A stretch of 7,545 bases of DNA from Acidimicrobiaceae bacterium (lineage in GTDB: Bacteria > Actinomycetota > Acidimicrobiia > Acidimicrobiales > MedAcidi-G1): assembly GCA_002699725.1 (NCBI GenBank), contig PACE01000024.1:13086-20630 (forward strand), read 5' to 3'. The position numbers and the translations under genes were made by a program. Under the pieces are notes generated by a model that made no database searches, was not told the origin of the DNA, and saw only the letters and a list, made by a program, of their open reading frames with translations. Each line of letters opens with the position of its first letter. Positions within the stretch are counted from its first letter, which is position 1. Below are positions 1-6,198 of this stretch, piece after piece.

Positions 1-10
1 TCCGGAGGGG

Positions 11-940
11 TCACAACTCCGGCCAGTGGCGCCTGTTTCGCTTCGCTCGGCGGTCGCGGTCGCCCAGCGCCCAGACGCGGCGCCAGGCGCCGATGTCGGG
101 GCCGGTGAGGTCCGGCGACGTGCCGGCGTGTGCCCGCACCCTGGCTTGCCACCAGTCGGAGGTGGCTTCGTCCGCCAGCACCGCTACCGCAGCTTCCAGG
201 CGGGCGGCGAATGCCCGTGAGTTCTCGTCCTCGCCGGGCTGCAGTGGGTCGCCGAACGTGACCGTGGTGCGCGACGGTTGTGGCAACTTCTTCCCCTTGC
301 GCAGGATCCGTCCCGTGCCCTGCAGGTGAACCGGCACAACCGGCACATTGCACCGGATCGCCAGGTAGGCGGCGCCTCCCCGAAACGGCTGACCCCACCC
401 GTCGGGGCTGCGGCCCCCCTCGGGGAAGATCAGCAGGCTCCATCCGTCGCCGATGAGGTCCGCGGCGAGCGACGCCGACTGGCGCCCGACCTTGGTGCGC
501 TCGATCGGGATGGCGCCAATGCCGAGGGCGGCGATCGAGCCGCCGATCCGGGTGCGGAAGAAGTAGTCGGCGGCGGCCCCGATCACCAGTCGGTGTCGCC
601 ACGGCTCGGGCACCGTGGTGAGCATCAGCGGTGTGTCGGCGTGGCTGTGGTGGTTGGCGGCGAAGATCACCGGGCCGTCGAGGCGGTCGAGGCGGTCGAG
701 TCCCTTGACGGCCGGGGAGGCGACAAGTGACATGACCGGTCGCATCACGCCCTCGACCAGCGCCAGGCGGGCCACCCGTGCCGGCTGTGAGCGGGCCCAG
801 TCGGTGTCGAAGTCGGTCCCCGTGTGCCGCACGGGAGGCGGTGGCTCCACGCCGTTCGGCACCGGGGTGGCACGCAGTGGGAAGCTCAGTCGGGCCACCC
901 GGGCTCTGGCCTTCGCCACCTGTAGTCGGACGTGGTTCAC
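11..940 (-). CDS. PlsC-family 1-acylglycerol-3-phosphate-type acyltransferase
   Basis: This 309-residue protein probably transfers an acyl chain from acyl-CoA or acyl-ACP to a lysophospholipid or another hydroxyl acceptor at the membrane face. All four PlsC/LPLAT blocks are visible: NHHSHAD at 96-102 (an HX4D motif with H97 and D102), GAIPIER at 142-148, FPEGGRS at 172-178, and VPVVPVHL at 199-206. The length suits a family that usually runs about 200-300 residues; the extra length is a basic N-terminus of some 60 residues and an Arg-rich C-terminus. The start is a GTG without a clear Shine-Dalgarno; an in-frame TGA at 976-974 blocks longer versions, while an internal start at V8 is possible. 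It is the last gene of the minus-strand operon, 28 bases after the LarA-like gene. The family call is firm. The acceptor is unknown, and the operon context suggests a specialised lipid rather than bulk phosphatidate synthesis. Confidence 0.88.
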   Translation of the reverse strand: MNHVRLQVAKARARVARLSFPLRATPVPNGVEPPPPVRHTGTDFDTDWARSQPARVARLALVEGVMRPVMSLVASPAVKGLDRLDRLDGPVIFAANHHSHADTPLMLTTVPEPWRHRLVIGAAADYFFRTRIGGSIAALGIGAIPIERTKVGRQSASLAADLIGDGWSLLIFPEGGRSPDGWGQPFRGGAAYLAIRCNVPVVPVHLQGTGRILRKGKKLPQPSRTTVTFGDPLQPGEDENSRAFAARLEAAVAVLADEATSDWWQARVRAHAGTSPDLTGPDIGAWRRVWALGDRDRRAKRNRRHWPEL

Positions 941-968
941 GCGCTCATCACGTCCCGTACCGCCACCC

Positions 969-2582
969 TCACGTCACGTCCGCCATCAGGATTGGTGGGT
1001 TCTTGAGGTGGGTGATGGTCGGCTGTGGCCCGACCACGTCGGTCGACATCTCGAGGGCATCCTGCAGGGTTGATGCCGGCTGGAATCCCATGCGCCGCAC
1101 GGCAGCGGTGTCGCCGCCGACGACGATCACCCTCCCGAGGTGTTGCAGGGCGTGCGCCCCCCAGTACCACATGTAGAAGGGGTGGGCTCCGTGGTAGGCG
1201 TACGAGGTGCGGTACAGGTGCTTGTACCACTCGTCCTCGGCGAACTGCTTCTCCCACTTCTTCTCGATCTCGGCCGGGTCGGTGGTGTCGGCCAGGACCT
1301 GTTCGAAGAAGTCGATGTAGCTGGGGTGGTGGACGGGGTGGAACTCCCACGGCGTCGGGTGCCCCATGATCAGCACGCCACCCTCCCGCACCAGCGGCTT
1401 CCCCCGGTACAGGTTGAAGAAGTAGCCCAGCCCCAGGCACATCACGAGGATCGGATTCATGATCGAGTTGACGTTGTAGGGGCAGATGTAGGGGAGCCCC
1501 ATGGTGAGCACGTCGGTCTGTCCCTCGACGGGCACGAGCTGCTGCTTGTAGACGTTCGCCGTCGTTACTTCGTGGACGGCCTCGACCTCGCCGGCCTGCA
1601 CCGAGGTGAGTTCATAGGGCGCCAGCCACGACGAGAACACCTTGCGCTTCGCTGCCGAAGGCATGAGCTTGAGGCCCTGCTGCATGGCGAGGAATCCCGC
1701 CCGGTCCTTCGGCGACCACTCCCACTCGCGCTTCTGGAGCACCGACATCGGACCCTCGCGGCCGAACGTGTTGTTGTTGACCGTGGTCTCAATCTGGAAG
1801 ATCTTCACGTCGGCGTCGCGCAGCACCTTGCCCATCCGCCAGTTGGAGGCGTGCAGTGCCGAGTTCTCCCGATCCATGAATGAACGGGAGTTGAGCATGG
1901 TGTGGACGTTGTGGTGGTGGCGCAGGCCGGTGTAGCCAGACAGGCCGGTGGCGGTGCTCTTGTGGCCGCCGTCCATGGCCACGAGGTTGATGTTGACGTA
2001 GACGACGAGGTCGCTCTCGGCAGCCCGCTTGCTGAACTGCACGTCCTCGCCGTGGGGGGTCTGGCCGAGCACCACCATGCCGTCGGGGTCCTCGGCGTCG
2101 TGGTTGTAGAGGCGGCCAGAAGGGGCGAAGGCGTCGTAGACGCGGTCGCCGACGGCATGGCGCAACTCGTCCTCGGTCATCCGCCGGTGGATGGCCAGCG
2201 CAGCGATGAGGTGCACGTCGTCGACGCCGGCCTCTGCGGCCAGGTCGAGGACAGCCTCGATGACCCGTTGACGGATGTCGGGCCGGCGCATCGGCGGCAG
2301 GGGCAACGAGATGTCGTCGAAGGCGATGGTGAGCTTCATGCCGGAATGCAGCAGTGCCGGGAGGGGTTCGGAGTCGCCCAGCGGGTTGAGGAGTGCGCTG
2401 CGGATGGCGCCGTCGGGGTCGGCGAGCCCCTCGAGCGGCTCGGCCGGGTAGATCACACGGGTGCGATCGGCAGGCAACTTCTCGAGCCGGAATCCCTCGC
2501 CGTGGTGGAACAGGACCGGTGGGCTGCTGCGGTCGACGTCGAGGACGAAGCCGGGTCGGGGGGCGAGGTGGCCGTTGCTCAC
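969..2582 (-). CDS. Divergent LarA/DUF2088 (nickel-pincer lactate racemase-like) protein
   Basis: This 537-residue protein is a distant homologue of LarA, the lactate racemase that carries a covalent nickel-pincer nucleotide; family enzymes racemise or epimerise 2-hydroxy acids. The N-terminal domain has the FDD block at 88-90 followed by P94, and an AIHRRMTEDEL block at 130-140 whose H132 matches LarA H108. GGHKS at 205-209 matches the LarA GGRKS loop, making K208 the likely cofactor-attachment lysine. H224 lies 16 residues later, the same spacing as LarA K184 to H200, the nickel ligand. The position of the second catalytic His (LarA H174, ten residues before the lysine) is not His here, and the TRP Arg appears to be Leu93. 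LarA is about 424 residues, so this version is roughly 110 longer. It starts at GTG, overlapping the dehydrogenase stop as GTGA, with a good GGAG eight bases upstream. No larB, larC or larE cofactor genes are in the window. Family membership is fairly secure; racemase activity is not. Confidence 0.75.
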   Translation of the reverse strand: MSNGHLAPRPGFVLDVDRSSPPVLFHHGEGFRLEKLPADRTRVIYPAEPLEGLADPDGAIRSALLNPLGDSEPLPALLHSGMKLTIAFDDISLPLPPMRRPDIRQRVIEAVLDLAAEAGVDDVHLIAALAIHRRMTEDELRHAVGDRVYDAFAPSGRLYNHDAEDPDGMVVLGQTPHGEDVQFSKRAAESDLVVYVNINLVAMDGGHKSTATGLSGYTGLRHHHNVHTMLNSRSFMDRENSALHASNWRMGKVLRDADVKIFQIETTVNNNTFGREGPMSVLQKREWEWSPKDRAGFLAMQQGLKLMPSAAKRKVFSSWLAPYELTSVQAGEVEAVHEVTTANVYKQQLVPVEGQTDVLTMGLPYICPYNVNSIMNPILVMCLGLGYFFNLYRGKPLVREGGVLIMGHPTPWEFHPVHHPSYIDFFEQVLADTTDPAEIEKKWEKQFAEDEWYKHLYRTSYAYHGAHPFYMWYWGAHALQHLGRVIVVGGDTAAVRRMGFQPASTLQDALEMSTDVVGPQPTITHLKNPPILMADVT

Positions 2583-3805
2583 TTGCTCATCTCCATGAGG
2601 GTTTCTCGTTCCTTTTCATCACGCAGGTCGAAGGCCACCTTGACGGCTCCTCGTCGACCGGCGGCTGCGGCGTGTTCGAGTGCATCGCTGTAGCGGTGCA
2701 GGGGATAGGTCGCCGACACGAGGCGGCCCAGTTCGGCGGCCCGGACAAGTCCGGCGGCCAGGTCGAAGGTCCGGGCGGTGGAGCCGTCCGGGAGGGTCTC
2801 GGTGCCGTAGGTGTAGGCGCCGACCAGTTCGATCTCACGGTGCCACAGCGGCGTCAGTTCGAGGCTCACGGAGGCGGGCATGCCGACGAGCACGATGCGT
2901 CCCCGTGGGCGGGTGATCGCCATGGCGTCGGTGAGGCTGGCCGAGGAGCCCACGCAGTCGACGACCACGTCGGTGCCTCCGCTGAGCCGGTCGACGGCGC
3001 CGTCGTCGCCGGCGATGCTGACGGCCCGGCTACCGGTGGCCCGCCGTACCGCACGGCGGATGCCGTCGGGCTCGACGACCAGGTCGGCGCCGAGTTCTGC
3101 GGCGAGGCGTCGTTGGCTGGGGTAGCGGGCGGTCGCCACGACGGTCCGAGGCTTGGCGAAGGTGCGGAGGGCGGCGATCGTGAGCAGGCCGAGGGTGCCG
3201 GCGCCCAGCACCGTGACGATGGCGCCGTCGGGAACGTCGGCGACGAGGGCGGCGTGGACGGCGCAGGCCGTGGGCTCGACCATCACGGCCGACTCGTCGC
3301 TGAACGAGTCGTCGACGGGATGGAGTTGGCTGGGATGGGCCGAGAAGGCGGTCGCCCATCCACCGCCCGTGTCGTGGCAGGAGCCGGTCTGGATGCCCGG
3401 CTCGAGGTCTCCGAACGTCGTGTTCTCGCAGTTTCCGAGTTGGCCGGTGGCGCACGGGTCGCATGTGGGGTCGAGGTTGCGGCTGACGCAGCCCAGGACC
3501 GGCTCGAGCACCACCCGGGTGCCGTCGTCGAGGTCGCCCACGACCTCGTGGCCCGGTACGAACGGGAACGAGACGAACGGTTCGAAGTAGCGGGCCGAGC
3601 GGCCGTCGATGGTGGCGAGGTCCGATCCACAGATGCCCGACAGGCGGGGTCGGACCCGCACCCAGTCGGGGCCGGGAGCGGTTGGCGGGTCGAGGTCAGC
3701 GAGGTGTAGCGGCCCGACGGAGGCGCCACGGCCCGGCGTGAGGCTGCCGGCCAGGCGCGCCGCGGCGAATCGGGGAACGTTGCGGCGGAACTCCAGGGCC
3801 TTCAT
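2579..3805 (-). CDS. Zinc-dependent medium-chain dehydrogenase (MDR/alcohol dehydrogenase family)
   Basis: This 408-residue protein is a cytoplasmic NAD(P)-dependent alcohol or polyol dehydrogenase of the zinc MDR superfamily. Visible residues are SGICGSD at 56-62 with catalytic zinc ligand C59, PGHE at 84-87 with H86 and E87, and VEPTACA at 176-182 with E177. The structural zinc lobe has C106, C115, C118 and C126. The Rossmann motif GAGTLG lies at 201-206. The first spacing in the zinc lobe is eight residues rather than the usual two, giving a C-x8-C-x2-C-x7-C layout. The start is the ATG at 3805-3803, which overlaps the upstream gene's TGA as ATGA. The frame stays open to 4123, but that extension lies inside the reductase-HAD gene and reads as low-complexity Arg/Pro. 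Translation is probably coupled to the upstream gene, as no good Shine-Dalgarno is seen. The substrate is unknown; context suggests the product or a partner of the LarA-like or reductase enzyme. Confidence 0.87.
   Translation of the reverse strand: MKALEFRRNVPRFAAARLAGSLTPGRGASVGPLHLADLDPPTAPGPDWVRVRPRLSGICGSDLATIDGRSARYFEPFVSFPFVPGHEVVGDLDDGTRVVLEPVLGCVSRNLDPTCDPCATGQLGNCENTTFGDLEPGIQTGSCHDTGGGWATAFSAHPSQLHPVDDSFSDESAVMVEPTACAVHAALVADVPDGAIVTVLGAGTLGLLTIAALRTFAKPRTVVATARYPSQRRLAAELGADLVVEPDGIRRAVRRATGSRAVSIAGDDGAVDRLSGGTDVVVDCVGSSASLTDAMAITRPRGRIVLVGMPASVSLELTPLWHREIELVGAYTYGTETLPDGSTARTFDLAAGLVRAAELGRLVSATYPLHRYSDALEHAAAAGRRGAVKVAFDLRDEKERETLMEMSK
2591..2594 (-). promoter_or_regulatory. Shine-Dalgarno for the LarA-like gene
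   Basis: The minus strand reads GGAG followed by ATGAGCAA and then the GTG start at 2582, an eight-base spacing. It lies inside the last codons of the dehydrogenase gene. This supports the GTG as the true start and suggests that the LarA-like protein can recruit ribosomes itself in addition to being coupled through the GTGA overlap. Confidence 0.6.
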
Positions 3806-6132
3806 CGGACGGCCGTCCGTGGGGGAGCGATGGGCAGCAGGCGCCGGGTCATGCCGGGCGACTTGCGGAAGTCCTCGACCAGCCAACCGCGCTTGCGGGC
3901 GATGGAGGCGAGGCGGGTCTCGGGATTCACGGCGACGGGGAAGCCGACTGCCTCGAGCATCGGGAGGTCGCTGGCCGAGTCGGCGTAGGCAATCGACTCG
4001 CGAAGATCGCAGCCGTGTTCTTCGGCGAGGTCTACGAGCGCCTGGTAGCGGGCCTCGCCGGTGGGGGGCACGGAGGTGAGCTGCCCGTCGTAGGTGCCGT
4101 CCTTGGTGCCGAGCCGGGCACACACCACGTCGTCGAAGAGGGGCCGCAGCGGCTCGACCACGAAGTCGAGGGCGCCGGTGATGAGGACGGTGCGGTGCCC
4201 GAGCGCCCGGTGCTCGCGCACCCGTCGGATGGCAGCGGGGAACGACTTGGCGAGGAGCAGTTCGTTGACGTGCTCAAGGGCGTCTTCGGCGATCTGGTCG
4301 ACCGGGGCGCCGTCATAGCGTCGATAGAAGTGGCGAAGGAAGTCGCTCCGGTCCCGGCGGTCGAGGGCCAGCAGGCGGGGGGCCTCGGCGATGGTCTTCA
4401 TCACGAAGCGGGCCCGGTCGCGGGTATCGAGGTGGCGGCTCGCCAGCCACGAGTACGAGGCCACGACGTTCGAGGCGATGAGGGTGTTCTCGAGGTCGAA
4501 GGCGGCAAGTTGGCGGTCGGGGGAGAGGACCTGGGTGCGCAGCCTTTCGGAGCGACTCTGGCCGCCCCGGGTCGGTGGGCGCGTCGGCGCACGGGCGGCC
4601 TTGACCACTGACGGGAGGTGAACCTCGGGCACGTAGCGGTCCCAGTCGATGGTGCGGGGGTCGAAGCAGAATGTGGCCCGGTCGTCGTCGTCGAGTTGGT
4701 CCCAAAGGGCGATCAGGCGCTCCAGGCCGTAGACCGCCTCGCATTCCGCATAGGCGCCGTAGAGGTCGACGTAGCCCATGGCCCGGTCGATGAGTTCGCG
4801 CCTCTCCTCGAGCCGGGCGGAGGTCATGGCGTGGCGCCCCCGCACGGGGAGCATGTCGAAGGCCTTGTGTGCCCGGTCGAGCATGGAGCCGGCCCGTTCG
4901 AGTTGCTGCTTGACCCTTCCCCGGCCGGGGAACGACCACTGGGGCACGGAGATGGGCTGGCCGTGTTCGTCGTAGATGGGGTGCTCGGTGAACCACTCCC
5001 GCACCAGGTCGACGAGCTTCCCGTAGCGGAGGGGGTTCTCCGCACCCGAGGCGACCTGGACGATGTCGCCACCAGGGTGTGCGTCTGGGTCGGGGCCGCG
5101 GGCGGCGACGGCGCAGATGGCGGCGACGACGAAGTCGACCGGGATGACGTCGACGGTGCCCTCGGGTACGCCCGGGAACTCCTTGAGGAGGCCGCGGGCG
5201 TACGAGATGATGACCGGCTCGGCCATTCGGAAGCCGCGGATCCAGCCCGGCACGGGCTCGGCGAAGGACGACTCGATGATTGAGGGGCGCACGATGCTGA
5301 TGGGAACGTCGCCTGACGATTCGGTCAGGGCGACCTCGCCGAGGGCCTTCGTGTAGGCGTAGGCGTCGGGGAAGCCCAGCGAGGAGGCCCGGGAGCGGCC
5401 GGCCTCCGCCATGCGGTCCTCCACCCAGCGGGTGCGGAGCTGTTCGGTCTTGGCGGCCAGGGCGGGGGTGCCGGCGGCGCCGAGTTCCTTGTGGGCGGCC
5501 TCTCGGAATTCCGCCAACTTCTCGGGGGAGCGGCTGGCGTTCTCGGCCTCTGCTCGGATGCGTCTGGCGCTGTCGACCTCGGAACGCCAGTCGACGTCGA
5601 CGAAGAAGGGGCCCTGGTTGACGGGCTCCTCAGGTGCGGTGCCCCGGCGGCTTCCGGCCACGTAGCAGGTCGAGACGGCGACGAGGTGGGGGACGACGCC
5701 GAGGCTCTGGAGGGTCTCGACGACGCGGACGGAGCCGAGCAGGTTGATCTCGACGGCCTGGTCGAGTGGCGAGTCGAAGTTGACGACCGCCGCCGAGTGG
5801 ATGAAGAGGTCGCAGGTGGCGAGGGCGGAGCGGCCCTCTTCGTCGAGGCCGAGGCCGTTGTTGGTGACGTCGCCGGCGACTGCGGTGATTCTCCGGGCGG
5901 TCATCTCCTCGAAGGCGTCCTTGCCGAGTTCGGCGCGGAGGCGGTCGAAGGCGTCGTTGTGGAGGATGTCACGGCTGACGCGCCGTTCGGCGCCTCGACG
6001 CCCGGGCCGGACGATGAGGACGAGTTCGCAGTCAGGGACGGTGCGGAGGAGTCGTTCGACGAGGGCGGTGCCGAGGAAGCCCGTGCTTCCGGTGATGGCG
6101 ATGCGGCGTCTGGCCAGCGATTCGGCGATCAT
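3802..6132 (-). CDS. Fatty acyl-CoA reductase-like SDR fused to HAD-IB hydrolase
   Basis: This 776-residue fusion is the first gene of the operon. Residues 1 to about 370 form an extended SDR of the fatty acyl-CoA reductase (male-sterility) type. It has NAD(P)-binding TGSTGFLG at 14-21, IHSAAVVNFD at 111-120, a VSTCYV strand at 153-158, and a YxxxK catalytic pair, Y258 and K262. Residues 371-510 resemble the FAR C-terminal region, including FDPRTIDWDRY at 490-500. A linker of about 30 residues rich in Arg and Pro leads to an HAD-IB domain (540-755): FDLENT at 545-550 is motif I, LITGA at 650-654 motif II, and ADSASDLPML at 717-726 motif IV with D718 and D722. The second Asp of the usual DxDxT is Glu548. 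Likely roles are reduction of an acyl thioester to aldehyde or alcohol and hydrolysis of a phosphate ester. Domain calls are firm; substrates are inferred. The ATG at 6132 has GAGG three bases upstream, and the nucleotide motif at residue 14 supports this start. Confidence 0.87.
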   Translation of the reverse strand: MIAESLARRRIAITGSTGFLGTALVERLLRTVPDCELVLIVRPGRRGAERRVSRDILHNDAFDRLRAELGKDAFEEMTARRITAVAGDVTNNGLGLDEEGRSALATCDLFIHSAAVVNFDSPLDQAVEINLLGSVRVVETLQSLGVVPHLVAVSTCYVAGSRRGTAPEEPVNQGPFFVDVDWRSEVDSARRIRAEAENASRSPEKLAEFREAAHKELGAAGTPALAAKTEQLRTRWVEDRMAEAGRSRASSLGFPDAYAYTKALGEVALTESSGDVPISIVRPSIIESSFAEPVPGWIRGFRMAEPVIISYARGLLKEFPGVPEGTVDVIPVDFVVAAICAVAARGPDPDAHPGGDIVQVASGAENPLRYGKLVDLVREWFTEHPIYDEHGQPISVPQWSFPGRGRVKQQLERAGSMLDRAHKAFDMLPVRGRHAMTSARLEERRELIDRAMGYVDLYGAYAECEAVYGLERLIALWDQLDDDDRATFCFDPRTIDWDRYVPEVHLPSVVKAARAPTRPPTRGGQSRSERLRTQVLSPDRQLAAFDLENTLIASNVVASYSWLASRHLDTRDRARFVMKTIAEAPRLLALDRRDRSDFLRHFYRRYDGAPVDQIAEDALEHVNELLLAKSFPAAIRRVREHRALGHRTVLITGALDFVVEPLRPLFDDVVCARLGTKDGTYDGQLTSVPPTGEARYQALVDLAEEHGCDLRESIAYADSASDLPMLEAVGFPVAVNPETRLASIARKRGWLVEDFRKSPGMTRRLLPIAPPRTAVR
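3806..3819. repeat. 14-base perfect palindrome just upstream of the dehydrogenase start
   Basis: CGGACGGCCGTCCG is its own reverse complement and directly abuts the ATG at 3805-3803. It lies inside the last codons of the reductase-HAD gene. In mRNA it could pair between molecules, but as an intramolecular hairpin it has almost no loop, so a structural role is uncertain. It replaces any recognisable Shine-Dalgarno at this start. Confidence 0.5.
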
Positions 6133-6134
6133 GG

Positions 6135-6142
6135 CCCTCTTT
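6135..6142 (-). promoter_or_regulatory. Ribosome binding site of the operon's first gene
   Basis: The minus strand reads AAAGAGGG two bases before the ATG at 6132-6130. Spacing is short, but this is the only purine-rich element near the start. It sits one base from the proximal operator repeat, so a repressor bound there would lie next to the translation start region. Confidence 0.5.
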
Positions 6143-6143
6143 C

Positions 6144-6158
6144 TACCAGATGGTCAGG
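6144..6158. promoter_or_regulatory. Putative TetR operator, copy 1 (operon-proximal)
   Basis: The 15 bases TACCAGATGGTCAGG contain the inverted repeat ACCA-GA-TGGT. An identical copy starts exactly 20 bases to the right. The repeat lies in the control region between a TetR gene and the divergent operon, the usual location for a TetR-family operator. It directly abuts the ribosome binding region of the reductase-HAD gene. The assignment is inferred from position, duplication and symmetry, as no binding data exist. Confidence 0.65.
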
Positions 6159-6181
6159 GTACTTACCAGATGGTCAGGATA
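6156..6181 (-). promoter_or_regulatory. Candidate -10 elements of the divergent operon
   Basis: Two minus-strand hexamers could serve as -10 elements for the four-gene operon: TATCCT at 6181-6176 and TACCCT at 6161-6156. Both match TANNNT, and both overlap the operator repeats. They would give transcripts starting near 6169 or 6149, each with a short leader holding the AAAGAGGG site. I cannot choose between them, and no convincing -35 is seen. Confidence 0.3.
6164..6178. promoter_or_regulatory. Putative TetR operator, copy 2 (regulator-proximal)
   Basis: This is an exact second copy of the 15-base TACCAGATGGTCAGG repeat, with the same ACCA-GA-TGGT half sites. The 20-base pitch is close to two helical turns, so proteins bound at both copies would lie on about the same DNA face and could contact each other. 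Copy 2 falls where the -35 region of the tetR promoter would be, which fits autorepression. Confidence 0.65.
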
Positions 6182-6192
6182 AGTAGTAATGT
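6164..6192 (+). promoter_or_regulatory. Candidate promoter of the TetR gene, leaderless start
   Basis: TAATGT at 6187-6192 fits the actinobacterial -10 pattern TANNNT. Six bases later comes the A of the ATG at 6199, so transcription would start on or next to the start codon. No Shine-Dalgarno precedes that ATG, which agrees with a leaderless mRNA. The matching -35 position (about 6164-6169) has no good TTGACA match and lies in operator copy 2. This is a motif-based inference. Confidence 0.4.
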
Positions 6193-6198
6193 GCAGGC

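Noticed and set aside
675..706. Short tandem GTCGAGGCG units inside the acyltransferase gene
   Set aside because: Only about two and a half units, encoding LDRLDRLD. Too short to support a functional repeat and likely simple codon redundancy.
937..1440. Minus-strand open frame of 167 codons overlapping the end of the LarA-like gene
   Set aside because: Out-of-frame shadow; the overlapping frame encodes the conserved C-terminal LarA-like region through 969.
1140..1883. Plus-strand open frame of 247 codons opposite the LarA-like gene
   Set aside because: No recognisable domain; composition is that of a reverse-frame shadow, and the minus strand carries the conserved DUF2088 motifs.
2393..3709. 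Long plus-strand open frame of 438 codons opposite the dehydrogenase gene
   Set aside because: Its translation is Gly/Arg/Val-rich low complexity with no family motif. It lies antisense to a gene with complete MDR motifs, and long antisense frames are expected at this GC content.
3806..4123. N-terminal extension of the dehydrogenase upstream of 3805
   Set aside because: The extra 106 residues are Arg/Pro-rich and lie entirely inside the HAD domain coding region. The ATGA overlap gives the natural start.
5491..6186. Plus-strand open frame of 231 codons running into the divergent control region
   Set aside because: Acidic low-complexity translation opposite the SDR nucleotide-binding domain, and it would cross both operator repeats. 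No supporting motif.
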